From: Thraustochytrium sp. TN22
Taxonomy: Eukaryota; Sar; Bigyra; Thraustochytrida; Thraustochytriidae
Direction: 5' to 3'
NCBI GenBank assembly: GCA_013306675.1
Contig: JABLUY010000113.1
Span: 49,907 to 113,906 of the forward strand
DNA length: 64,000 nt
Shown here: piece after piece, positions 48,732 through 57,674 of the stretch
How the letters are laid out: each line of letters starts with the position of its first letter
Numbering within the stretch: the stretch's first letter is position 1
Notes under the pieces: model-generated
What the model was told of the DNA's origin: nothing
Database searches by the model: none
The model's input: only the letters and a program-made list of their open reading frames with translations
Translations under genes and position numbers: made by a program

Positions 48732-51700
48732 ATGAGCCTGAGCGACAACGACGGCAGCGACGACAGCGACGATGACGACGGCGTCGGCCGCGACCTTGTT
48801 GGCGAACAAGGAGACAGTTCTCAGGGTAGATCAAGCCCCTCCGTGCTGTCCACGTCGGAGCCAGGCTCTGATGCTGCCGCTAAAACGTGCGGCAGTCCAG
48901 CGACTGCGAGCTCAGGCGGGAACTCGGGCTCGGATCTGATATCAACATCTAGTAGCTCGTCCTCCCAAGCGAAAACGACGGACCACACCAACCCGGGGTC
49001 CTGGGCGACATATTTTGGAGGCATGAAGCGGAAGCCGACGAAGAAGGTTCAGGCCGTGAAGCCGAAGCGGCTGAAGTCGTCAAAGGCCCAGGCGAAGACC
49101 GGAGCCACGGCCAACGAGGTGACACCGAAGCAAGGCACGTGCCGGAAGAACGAGCGCATGGACCACAAGCAGTACGTCCAGATTGCAATCGATCATGACC
49201 TTGTCGAGATCAACCCGGCCGAGGAAGGCGACTCCCACGTGTGCAAGGTGTGTAACCAGCCTCAAAGCTGGAGCACGAACCGTGCGAACTGCTACCGTCA
49301 CTTCAAGCGCTGTCACAAGGAGCATCACGGGCTCGTGCTCAAGGCGATCGAGGAGCTCGCGTCCAGGATCGAGGCCGAGGTTGACGCCGAGGTCGAAGCG
49401 AAGCTGGTCCGGGCTCAACAGACGTTTGGCAACTCGAAGCGCCCGGCGGCAACCCTTCGCGAGCGGCGCTTGCTCAACATCGAGTTCACGCGCATGATCA
49501 TCGACGCCAGCCTCCCGTTCAGCCATGGTAGGCTGCCTTCGCTGCGTAGGTGGGTGAGTCTGATGTGCCCATTTGACTACACACCGCCCGTTGAGAGCAC
49601 CGTGAAGGAGATCATGCATGCCGAGAAGACCTGTATGGTGCAGTCTATGTACGCGAGCATCAGGGCGTTGTGCGACCGCGCGGGGCTGCCACGGCTTGTC
49701 CTGCAACACGACGCCTGGAGCAGCTACAAAGGTGACTCCTTCCTAGGGATCCAGCTTCGCTGGCTGGACGATTGGAAAGTGCGCGTCATGACTCTCGGCA
49801 TGGACCCCTTCAACGAGAAGCACACCGGCATGAACATCGCGCAGCGCCTGCGCGAGACCGTTTCAGATCTGCTCAACGACGCCTCTGCCGACGCGGAAGC
49901 GACTAGCCAGGACGCGGAGGAAGACGACGAAAACCAGGAGGTTGGCAGCGTCGTGGAGGATGCAAAGTTCAAGAAGCAGGTGGCCGCGGTCATCTCAGAC
50001 GGCGCAAGCAACTGCATCGCCGCAAACGAGGCGCTGGGCGTGCCATACGAGCATTGCGCTGCGCATCGACTCAACCTCTGCGTGCAGCACGCCTTCGGCT
50101 TCCTCATCAGCTCCAAGCTGACCAACGAGCTGCTGCAGACCGTCGGCCTGACCGGCCTCAAGGATGTCGACGAGCTCGCCGATGCCATGGGCCCAGAACT
50201 CGAGGCGAGTGCGGTGCCAACCGCGGACTCACTCGTGCGGATGTTCGCCCTCACAACGACTTCACAGGGCACGGCATCCAGCGTGGATGTCGACCAGCAC
50301 AACCTGCACCAGCTCTGGGAGATCTCGGCAGGAATTTACGGCGCCCCGTCCCAGCAAGCGCCACTTGACGACCTTCGCAGCGATATCATCGCCAAAAACG
50401 TCTCCTACGAGTTCTTTGAAGAGCGCGGCCGTCAGGCCGCACGCGTCTTGCAAGGAGGCGAGACGATATGGACGAACGAGAAGCGCGTGCTTACGACGCT
50501 AGTAGCCCGAATTAAGCTGCGCAACAGCTTCTTGACGCGCTCACATGTCGCCGCGAACGCGCTGACGGCTATCTGCAAGGTACTCGGAATCAAGAAGACC
50601 CGGGCGCCACGCGAATGCGCGACGCGCTGGAGCGGCTTCCTGTCGCTCGTCGAGTTTCATGCTACAGTGTGGCCCGCCTTCGAGCTGCTCATCTCAACAA
50701 AGAAGGACATCAAGAACTGCAAGTGGATCAACAAGGCTCAGCAGGAGACGATCATGAAGATCGCTGAGCGCATCACCTGCTCAGGCAGGTTCGATAAGAT
50801 GAGCGCGCTGCGCGCCACGGGCGACGAGGAGCTCATACTCCCGGAACTTCAGCAACTCCTGTCGCAGACCTACCGCGTGCAAGCCTTTGCGCAGCGCTTT
50901 CACAAAACGCGCGCGCAGATCTTCGTCGCTGTGGAGGGCCTCAAGGGTGCTCTCTACGACTCCTACAACGTCGTCTCATCGCAGAGCGTGAAGGCGGCGA
51001 TCAAGCTCCGCGGCGACATCTCGTCCAGCACCATGGCAGAGGCGAACCTCGAGCCCGAGGCGCGCACAATCAAATTCCTGAAGCTTCACCCCGTGACCCG
51101 CATGGTCGCGCACCGCCTCGTTGCCTTCCTGGACCGGTACTTCGACCCGCTTTGGACATCACCCAAGGGTTCCGATGCGAGGCCCGGCACAGACCCAGCA
51201 TCAATCATGCTCGCCCTCGAGATCCCTTTTCGCTCGACGCAGCTGCCTCAGATGCTCCTCGCCCGCGCATCCGTTCTTATCTGCGTCGGCCGTGCTGAGC
51301 TGCTGCGCGAAGTCGCATTCGGTCGTTCTGTGGGGCTGCGTGGCTTCGGCTCGGAGGTGGACGGCCTGAGGAGGATGCACGAGAATGCGTTGACCAAGCC
51401 TATCCTGCTTGGTCTGATGAAGACGGTCGCTAACACCTGCCAGAGCAAGATCAAGGATCGATCTTTCATCGCACGGGACTTCATCGAGAGCCAGGTCATG
51501 GAGCTCATCGTCGAGGAGCTACTGAACGAGGAGCCGCCGACACCTGAGGTCTGCACAACGCCAGACACATTCCCAAACGATTATACCTTGGGCGACAGCG
51601 ACAGGTCTGGCGACAATGAGGACGAGGTTCTGGACGACTTCATCTTCAAGGTGGTACCCATCTCGCCGGCCTCTCTGACCCACGCGGACACCGACCGTAC

Positions 51701-52157
51701 CAAAAGCACCCGAGAGAGAGCCAAGGAGGTGGCTTCGCGCGAGCTATCCTTTATTCGCGAGGAGACCCGCAAGATGGAACAGAACGAGTCGCGGAATCTA
51801 CAAGGTATGACGTATTCGAAGCTGTGGTCCTACTCAATGGATTGCACAGAAGCCAGCCTGGGCAAGGACATCAGCACCAAATGGTTCAAGACCTACGAGA
51901 GCCACGTCAAGCACGTTGCAATGGTCTTTGCGCACAACTACGTGGTCGATCCAACGACCTGCTCAACCGAGAGCATGTTGAGTACTGTGGCGCTCGCGCA
52001 GAGCCAGCGCCGCAAGGGCCGACTTCTCTCCCAGAGCCTGTCTACGTACGCCTTCCTTAGGAACAACGGGTCCAACCTCTGCGACAGCACCGAAGTCCTC
52101 CGGCACATCGAGGCGACTGCGAAGAATCGTGTTCGCGCTCCCCAAGTAAAAAATTAA
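48732..52157 (+). CDS. hAT-family transposase with BED-type zinc finger
   Basis: Predicted 1141 residues from ATG 48732, which begins an acidic leader (MSLSDNDGSDDSDDDDG); the frame is open to an ATG at 48363 through Ala/Val-rich sequence, so the true start may be earlier. A BED-like zinc finger at 171-195 has the form C-x2-C-x15-H-x4-H (C171, C174, H190, H195). The RNase-H-like core shows HDAWSSYKGDSF with first catalytic Asp D327, then ISDGASNCIAANEAL with D423, followed by YEHCAAHRLNL and later ECATRWSGFLSLVEF, all hAT landmarks. The third catalytic Glu is not pinned down. The C-terminal hATC dimerisation segment is recognisable (CSTESMLSTVALAQSQRRKG, ending in STYAFLRNN). No stop or frameshift interrupts it, so the protein could be active. 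Confidence 0.9.
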   Translation: MSLSDNDGSDDSDDDDGVGRDLVGEQGDSSQGRSSPSVLSTSEPGSDAAAKTCGSPATASSGGNSGSDLISTSSSSSSQAKTTDHTNPGSWATYFGGMKRKPTKKVQAVKPKRLKSSKAQAKTGATANEVTPKQGTCRKNERMDHKQYVQIAIDHDLVEINPAEEGDSHVCKVCNQPQSWSTNRANCYRHFKRCHKEHHGLVLKAIEELASRIEAEVDAEVEAKLVRAQQTFGNSKRPAATLRERRLLNIEFTRMIIDASLPFSHGRLPSLRRWVSLMCPFDYTPPVESTVKEIMHAEKTCMVQSMYASIRALCDRAGLPRLVLQHDAWSSYKGDSFLGIQLRWLDDWKVRVMTLGMDPFNEKHTGMNIAQRLRETVSDLLNDASADAEATSQDAEEDDENQEVGSVVEDAKFKKQVAAVISDGASNCIAANEALGVPYEHCAAHRLNLCVQHAFGFLISSKLTNELLQTVGLTGLKDVDELADAMGPELEASAVPTADSLVRMFALTTTSQGTASSVDVDQHNLHQLWEISAGIYGAPSQQAPLDDLRSDIIAKNVSYEFFEERGRQAARVLQGGETIWTNEKRVLTTLVARIKLRNSFLTRSHVAANALTAICKVLGIKKTRAPRECATRWSGFLSLVEFHATVWPAFELLISTKKDIKNCKWINKAQQETIMKIAERITCSGRFDKMSALRATGDEELILPELQQLLSQTYRVQAFAQRFHKTRAQIFVAVEGLKGALYDSYNVVSSQSVKAAIKLRGDISSSTMAEANLEPEARTIKFLKLHPVTRMVAHRLVAFLDRYFDPLWTSPKGSDARPGTDPASIMLALEIPFRSTQLPQMLLARASVLICVGRAELLREVAFGRSVGLRGFGSEVDGLRRMHENALTKPILLGLMKTVANTCQSKIKDRSFIARDFIESQVMELIVEELLNEEPPTPEVCTTPDTFPNDYTLGDSDRSGDNEDEVLDDFIFKVVPISPASLTHADTDRTKSTRERAKEVASRELSFIREETRKMEQNESRNLQGMTYSKLWSYSMDCTEASLGKDISTKWFKTYESHVKHVAMVFAHNYVVDPTTCSTESMLSTVALAQSQRRKGRLLSQSLSTYAFLRNNGSNLCDSTEVLRHIEATAKNRVRAPQVKN

Positions 52158-52445
52158 GAACATTTCCACCTTGAGAAGTACCACGCATCCACCCACCTAC
52201 GAACTCGGGATAAACGCGGAAAGGCCCGGTCGCGCTGGTGAATCTTGGGGGACTCGGACGGAGCCGCTTCGCAATGGGCCTTCACTGGAGAAGCTTGGAA
52301 AGACTCGTGCGTGCTCCATCGATCGTTTGGAGAGACACGGAAAGATACACTCCCCTGTACGCGAACACGGATTGAGAATGACGGAGAGATTGTGGGGAGT
52401 GTGGGCCGCTGAGGGAGACGGACTTGGCTCAGAGGCGAGTCCGCT

Positions 52446-52463
52446 AATAACTTGCGATGTCTG
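52446..52463 (-). repeat. hAT right terminal inverted repeat
   Basis: Reverse complement reads CAGACATCGCAAGTTATT, matching the left repeat at 15 of 18 positions. Confidence 0.9.
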
Positions 52464-52471
52464 TGCAGGAG
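52464..52471. repeat. 8-bp target site duplication, right copy
   Basis: TGCAGGAG, identical to 48212-48219. Confidence 0.93.
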
Positions 52472-52633
52472 CTCTGCCTGCCTGCCTGCCTGCCTGCCTG
52501 CCCCTCCACGCCGCGCAGAGTCACGGTCAACGAAGCCGTCGCCAACGCCAACGCCCACGCTGACGTCGACGCTGCCGACGCCGACGCCGCTGCTCGCGGC
52601 CGGTGCTGCTGGGGCGCGCGAGCTCGCCGCCGC

Positions 52634-52673
<40 letters not shown>

Positions 52674-53184
52674 TGCCGCGCGCGCGCGTGCTGCCGCGGC
52701 GGAGGTCGAGTCTGTCTGGCCGGCCGCCCGCGGACCCGCCCGCCGGCTCCGGCCCGCCCGGGAAGGCGGGCACGGGCCACGAGGGGTACCAGGGGCACCT
52801 GGCATGTCCTGGGCCGACGAAGCCTCGTCTGCGACCTGGCGGCAAGCGACCTTGGCAATCCCAGCGACCTTGGCGATCCCAGCGACCTCAGCAACTTTAG
52901 CGCACGGGACGCGGGACGCAAAAAGAAGCTGCAGCAAGTGGCACCACCGCAAGGCCAGTAGGGTCTTGCTACGCCTTGCTGCTCGCGTGCGCCGTCGAGA
53001 CCACGGGAACGAGCGTGAGCGACAAGAGTGCAAGCAGGACACTGGCGCAAGCATGCGTCGCAGATGCGAACACGAGACGCGCAAACATAGTTTCGAGACG
53101 AGCACACTCGAGCTGGCTTGTACGTAAAACTCAGTTGTGCAGAAAAGGAAAGGGCTCGGAGGCAAGGCAAACAACCGCCTTCAC
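52472..53184. promoter_or_regulatory. Former 5' region of the TBC gene, now displaced by the transposon
   Basis: Before insertion this DNA would have abutted the TBC 5' end. It holds a TGCC run (about 52476-52502), GCC repeats (about 52621-52680), and duplicated AGCGACCTTGGC/GATCCC segments (about 52847-52890). It ends at the Serinc stop codon. Frames through it are repeat-derived. Confidence 0.5.
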
Positions 53185-54546
53185 TTAGAACTCAAAGTCG
53201 CGGTTGAGCACCAGGGGCGCGATGAGCGTCCAAATGTAGAGGGCGGCGGTGAGCCACGAGGAGACAATCTTGACCCAGGCGGAGACGTTGCCGATGGCCT
53301 CGTGGTGGGAGCCGGTGGAGTTGACGTTGACGCCCCAGTTGGTGAGGATCATGGCCATGAAGAAGCTAGCGAGGATGAGGATGGCGTAAAAGATTTTGGG
53401 GTTGTCGTCGTAGTGGTCATTCTTGTTGTCGGACTCCTCCTCGGCGGTCTCGTTCTTCTCGACCGTGTCGCGAGCGAAAACCTCCTTGCCGTTCTTGTCG
53501 GTGACAGTGTAGATACCGCCCATGTTCGCGTTGCCAAGCTGGGCGCTCTTCTCGTCACCGGCGATGAGGTTGGAGGCGCGCTTGGTGGCCGAGTAGGCAA
53601 GCCAGGTCATGGACAGCATGGCGATGAAGACGCCGACGAAGACGATCAGGTCGCTGCCGTCGTCAAAGGGCCGGCACTCGATGTCGTCCGGGACCGACTC
53701 GGTCGCAGACCACACCAGGTAGCTCGTGTAGAAAAAGACAATGGCCACCGGGACGGCGGAGCCCGGCACGCCCGTGAAGCGCTCGCGCACCACCGTCATG
53801 ACGGCGTAGATGATGAAGAGGATGATGTTGACCACGTTGAAGGTGAGCGCCTGGTTGCAGTTTTCGTACTCCAGAAAGAGGACAGCCGTGAAGAGCACGC
53901 CAAAACCGAGGCTCACCAAGGTGATCAAGTACAGGCCGTAGATCCAGCCGCTGCTGCCATCTTCAGCGCGGTCGAGCCAGTCCTCATTCAGCTGGTAGGC
54001 GAAGTCGATGAGCAGCACGACCTGCAAGACCAGGAAGAAGCCCGAGGCGATGCGCGCCACCCAGGCGTAGGCGTTGTCATCCACGTCAAAGATGCTCGAG
54101 GGCAGCCAGGGCACGGTGCACATGAGGCCGATGTACAGAAGCAGCTTGACGGACCACCAGCCGAGGTGGAAGCCCCAGCCTAGGAGCGGGCGGAACCGCT
54201 CCTCGCCCACGCACGTCGGCACGGGCGTGTTGCCCAGCAGCATGATGCTGAAGAAGATGACGTTGACGAAGGACACGCGGTACACGAAGCCGTTCGCCGA
54301 GCAGTTCAGGTCGCCGTCCTGGCCGTCGCACTTGAAGTCTAGCTGCGCGAACTCCCGCTCGCCGTCCGGCCCCCACCGCTGCACCACCCAGGCCACCAGC
54401 CCGGACACCAGCAGCAGCAGCACGTAGGTCACCTTGCTCACGTACCGCGACCCGCGCACCGTCGCGCCGCCCATGCTGCAGCAGCACGAGCCCATGGACT
54501 TGGCGCAGGTGCCGCAGCAGCACAGCATCGACACGCACAGCCCCAT
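53185..54546 (-). CDS. SERINC: Serinc (TDE1/TMS) family membrane protein
   Basis: Predicted 453 residues, a normal Serinc length, with about ten to eleven transmembrane segments. Serincs are ER/plasma-membrane proteins proposed to incorporate serine into lipids or to scramble phospholipids. The start matches the family: MGLCVSMLCCCGTCA followed by SCCCS, Cys-rich and likely lipidated. Then come the first helix (VTYVLLLLVSGLVAWVVQ), a family-like VYRVSFVNVIFFSIM, GWWSVKLLLYIGLM, FFLVLQVVLLIDFAYQLNEDW, a loop near SATESVPDDIEC, and the C-terminal pair FYAILILASFFMAMILTNW and WVKIVSSWLTAALYIWTLIAP. I use ATG 54546 because the Cys-rich leader begins there; upstream in-frame sequence is Ala/Arg repeat. 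Confidence 0.92.
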   Translation of the reverse strand: MGLCVSMLCCCGTCAKSMGSCCCSMGGATVRGSRYVSKVTYVLLLLVSGLVAWVVQRWGPDGEREFAQLDFKCDGQDGDLNCSANGFVYRVSFVNVIFFSIMLLGNTPVPTCVGEERFRPLLGWGFHLGWWSVKLLLYIGLMCTVPWLPSSIFDVDDNAYAWVARIASGFFLVLQVVLLIDFAYQLNEDWLDRAEDGSSGWIYGLYLITLVSLGFGVLFTAVLFLEYENCNQALTFNVVNIILFIIYAVMTVVRERFTGVPGSAVPVAIVFFYTSYLVWSATESVPDDIECRPFDDGSDLIVFVGVFIAMLSMTWLAYSATKRASNLIAGDEKSAQLGNANMGGIYTVTDKNGKEVFARDTVEKNETAEEESDNKNDHYDDNPKIFYAILILASFFMAMILTNWGVNVNSTGSHHEAIGNVSAWVKIVSSWLTAALYIWTLIAPLVLNRDFEF

Positions 54547-55008
54547 GGTGCCGGACTCCGCGCGCCGCGCGCCGCCGCCGCCGCCCGCCGCCCGCTGCCG
54601 GTCTGCCGCGCGCGCCGCGCGCGAGCGAGGGAGGCGAGCGCGGAGAAGGAGTGGGAGCGAGCGACAGAGACCAGAGGAGTAGCCCTGCCTGCCTGCCGCC
54701 CGCGCGTGCCGCTCGCTCGCGAGGCGCGGGGGGGGGGGGAGCGCCGCGCGCTGCTCCGCCTGCCTCGCCGCCTGCGCGCCTGAGCGGGTCTGCCGCGCCG
54801 CCGCGCGCCGCCGCCGCGTCCAGGCCGGCAGCCAGCAGGCGCGAGGGCCGAGGCGCGCGTGCGGCGAGTGCACGTGCCGCGCGCCGCCTCTGTCGTGCCC
54901 CCCTCCCGGGGCGTGTGTGACGTTGTGCGCCGGGCCCGGGCGCGAGACAGGGTCCCCACGCCCGGGCAGCCGGGGAGCGGCGGCGATGGCCGCGAGGGCC
55001 AGCTTGTG
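54547..55008. promoter_or_regulatory. 5' region of the Serinc gene
   Basis: GC-rich with a CGCGCCGCCG leader, a poly-G run (about 54729-54739) and a CCTGCCTGCC run. No gene seen. Confidence 0.4.
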
Positions 55009-57189
55009 CTAGGGAGGAGGAGGAGCCGGCCGCCCGGTACCGGTACCGATCGGCGGGACCGCCGCGGGGTGCGCGCGGTACTTGAACTCGGTACTCGGCT
55101 TGTGCCGGCCCGTGACGGCTCGTATCTTGGAGGAAGGAAGCGCGGCAGGACGCAAGTCACTCCAGGCACTCTCGCCGCCCCCCCACGGCGCGCCCGAGTC
55201 AATGCCCGGGACCAAGTCCTGAGTGAGCAGGTTCTCCCAGCATGCGACCGCACCGTCCTCCGCGCTGATCGCGCAGCAAGAGCGTCCGCCGCAGGTCCGC
55301 AACGCGGCATCGGAGAAGGGGAGCGCGACCTGCGAAGGCGTCATCCACTCGTACTCGGACGAGTTGCTGCCGATCTTCGCAAAGGGATCCGCGACGCCAA
55401 AGTAGTTGGTACCCCAACACCAGACCGTTCCTTCGGCGAGAAGAGCGCACGCAGCTGAGTCGACGAGCTCCACGGAGACGACGGCGACCCCGCTGGGGAG
55501 GCCATTCACCACCGCGGTGGGCTCGAGAATGACGTTGACGCTGGATACGTTGTACTCGTCGCTCGTCTGGTCGACCGGCACGACAATGTTGAACTCGTCG
55601 TTGCCCCAGCAGTAAAGACGGTCGTCGTGGGCACTCACGGCGCAGACCACGTTTCTGTTCATCGCCACGTCCTTGGCGCGAAAGTTGGCGCTGCCGGTGT
55701 CCCCCGACGGCGCGGTGACGAAGGACGGCTCGTACCACATGGGCATGCCGAACGGCTGGCCGACGCCAAGCTGGGCCATGTCGTTGGTGCCCCAGCATAC
55801 GAGACGGCCGCCAAGGTCGCCACGGATGCTCCAGCCTGCGTAACGGCTGGTTACCGTCTTGTCCTTGGGCTCCCAGGTGGCGCCCATGACGTCATTCCGG
55901 ATCACCGTCGGCCAGATCTTGGTGTAGGCCTGCCCCGACGGGCTGACGCTCAAGCCGACGTTGTCGCCCCAGCACGCGGTGATGCCCTCCGTAATTACTG
56001 CGCAAGCAGCGTCAACGAAGCGCGCCGGCGACAACATGCTGGCGCCCAAGTGGTCCGGCACCTCCGTGTACTCGTTGACCGACCCGAAGTCCTCATAGCT
56101 GTAGTTATCGTCGCCGAGCAGAAACGAGCAGAAGCTGCCGACACAGGCCATAGTGTCGTTGGTGTAGATGTCGCAGGTGGCCGACTGGTAGGCGGCGAGT
56201 GACTTGATGTCTGCCGCCGTGAAGGCAGTCACGGCGGTGGGCGCGACATTGGCCGCCACGGAGGACGCCGTGCACTGGGACTCGTCGTTGCGGCCCAGCA
56301 CACGATCTCGCCCGTGACGGTGGCGGCGAAGCTGGTGGTCGGCCCGACGTGGAGCGACACGAGGTTGGAGGGCGCCCCTCCTTCGCGGTGGCGGTGGAGG
56401 CATAGGCAGCCGGCACGCTGGAGTCGCCCGTGCCAAACTGGCCGTCGTCGCAGCCCCAGCAGTAGGCTGTGCCGTTCGACAGGGCGCAGAAGGTGGCGCC
56501 CGCCGAGCCCAAGGGCAGTGGCGGCACCCGGCAGCCCTGTCACCGCCCGCGGCAGTGCGCGGAGCCGCCCGGCCCGTCCAGCCACTCCCAAGTTCGCCGA
56601 CGCCCTTCGCGGCCCAGCACCACACACTGCCGTCCGCCAAGAGAGCACAGGCAGCCGACTGCGCAAGCGCAATGTCAACGGCGGCCACCCATTGCGGCAG
56701 CCCCGTCACAGAAAACGTCCGCTCGCGAAAGACCTCCGCCACTTCCGTTCCGTCGGAGAGAGCCACTGGTCCAAGCCCACGATGCCATTGCTGTTCTTGC
56801 CCCAGCAGTAGACGCGGCTGTCGTGCGCGCTGATGGCGCACGTGTTGTCGCCACCCACGGCGAAGTCCGTCGCGACGAAGACATCCGCGCTCTTGTGACT
56901 CATGGGCGCCGCCACGAGGCCCACCTTGTCGTCGCGATCGGTCGCGCCACTGTTGGCGGCGCCCCAAGCGACCAGCGTACCGTCGTCTCTCATGAAGATG
57001 TCATGCTTTTCTTCGAGGCCCGCAAGCAGCTGACCGGCCTGCAGCGGGACAACAAGATTGGTACTAGTTACTAGTACGAAGGCCGTTCGTCGTCGTCAAC
57101 GCCGTCGTCAACGCACATGCCACGAGCACCAGCGCATTCACACCGACGACCACATGTACGATTGAAGCACGCACGCGTGTGCGCGCCAT
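55009..57189 (-). pseudogene. RCC1-repeat protein, frameshifted
   Basis: An RCC1-type propeller protein whose repeats carry paired Cys (VYCWGKNSNG, ACALLADGSVWCW, LVCWGTNDMAQ, CAVSAHDDRLYCWGNDEF, ACALLAEGTVWCWGTN), a pattern of extracellular-type RCC1 repeats. The part from about 56290 down to 55150 is open. Upstream the repeats continue but in changing frames: shifts are needed near 57070, 56775, 56600, 56525, 56395 and 56290. A hydrophobic leader (IVHVVVGVNALVLVACALTT, about 57090-57155), in yet another frame, could be the signal peptide start at 57189. Neighbouring genes are uninterrupted, so decay is more likely than sequencing error, though small introns or assembly errors are not excluded. 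The last about 50 codons before 55009 have no repeat character. A perfect palindrome CGGTACCGGTACCG lies near 55035-55048. Confidence 0.65.
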
Positions 57190-57674
57190 GCATCCACAGA
57201 AGCTTCCAGTTCGACGTCGTCTGGAGTCTGGACAGACTTGGAGTCCAGGATCGTGGACTAGATCCTGCTGCAGTGCCACGGGGCTGCTGGGCGCGTGCAG
57301 GCAGTGCTCGGCGCGACTGCGACTACCCCCGCCCCCTAGCTAGAACCTTATCAGAAGGATTGACGGCCACAAAACCTTCCCAAAGCTTCCGTGCTTCCAC
57401 GCCGTGGTAGTCACGATCTCCTCAGATTCCCCTCGGGCTCCCGCTCCCGCACGGCGCTCAGCCAGCTCAGCTGGGACGAGCGGCGAAGAGCAGAGAAAGC
57501 AAACCCGGAACGACTTGGCGCGAAGCAAAGCCTGAGCTGCGAAGGGGGAAGCCGCAAGGGGGGAGCTACGAGCCGCTGCGTGGCGCGGCGCGGCGCGGCA
57601 CGGCACGGCACGGCGCGGACGGCACGGCACGGCACGGCGCGGAGCGACGCGACGCGACGAGGCGCGAAGCGAAG
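57190..57674. promoter_or_regulatory. 5' region of paralogue-family member 3
   Basis: Contains GCTGCAGTGCCAC and GGCAGTGCTCGG (about 57269-57311) and a GGCGC/GGCAC tract at about 57580-57660 just before the start codon, like other gene starts in the window. Confidence 0.4.

Larger units (their letters stand above)
48220..52463 (+). mobile_element. Complete autonomous-looking hAT DNA transposon (4244 bp)
   Basis: Bounded by imperfect 18-bp terminal inverted repeats (15 of 18 match) that start with CAG, as in many hAT elements, and by an exact 8-bp target duplication. It encodes one uninterrupted transposase in plus orientation. Subterminal DNA on both sides shares motifs: ACGCGGAAAG, TCTTGGG and ACTCGGACGGA occur in the same order at 48352-48404 and 52214-52262, and GTTTATCC and CTCCGTCCG occur in inverted orientation. 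These are likely transposase-binding subterminal repeats (inference). The intact reading frame and exact target duplication suggest recent insertion. It separates the TBC coding region from its former upstream DNA. Confidence 0.93.
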
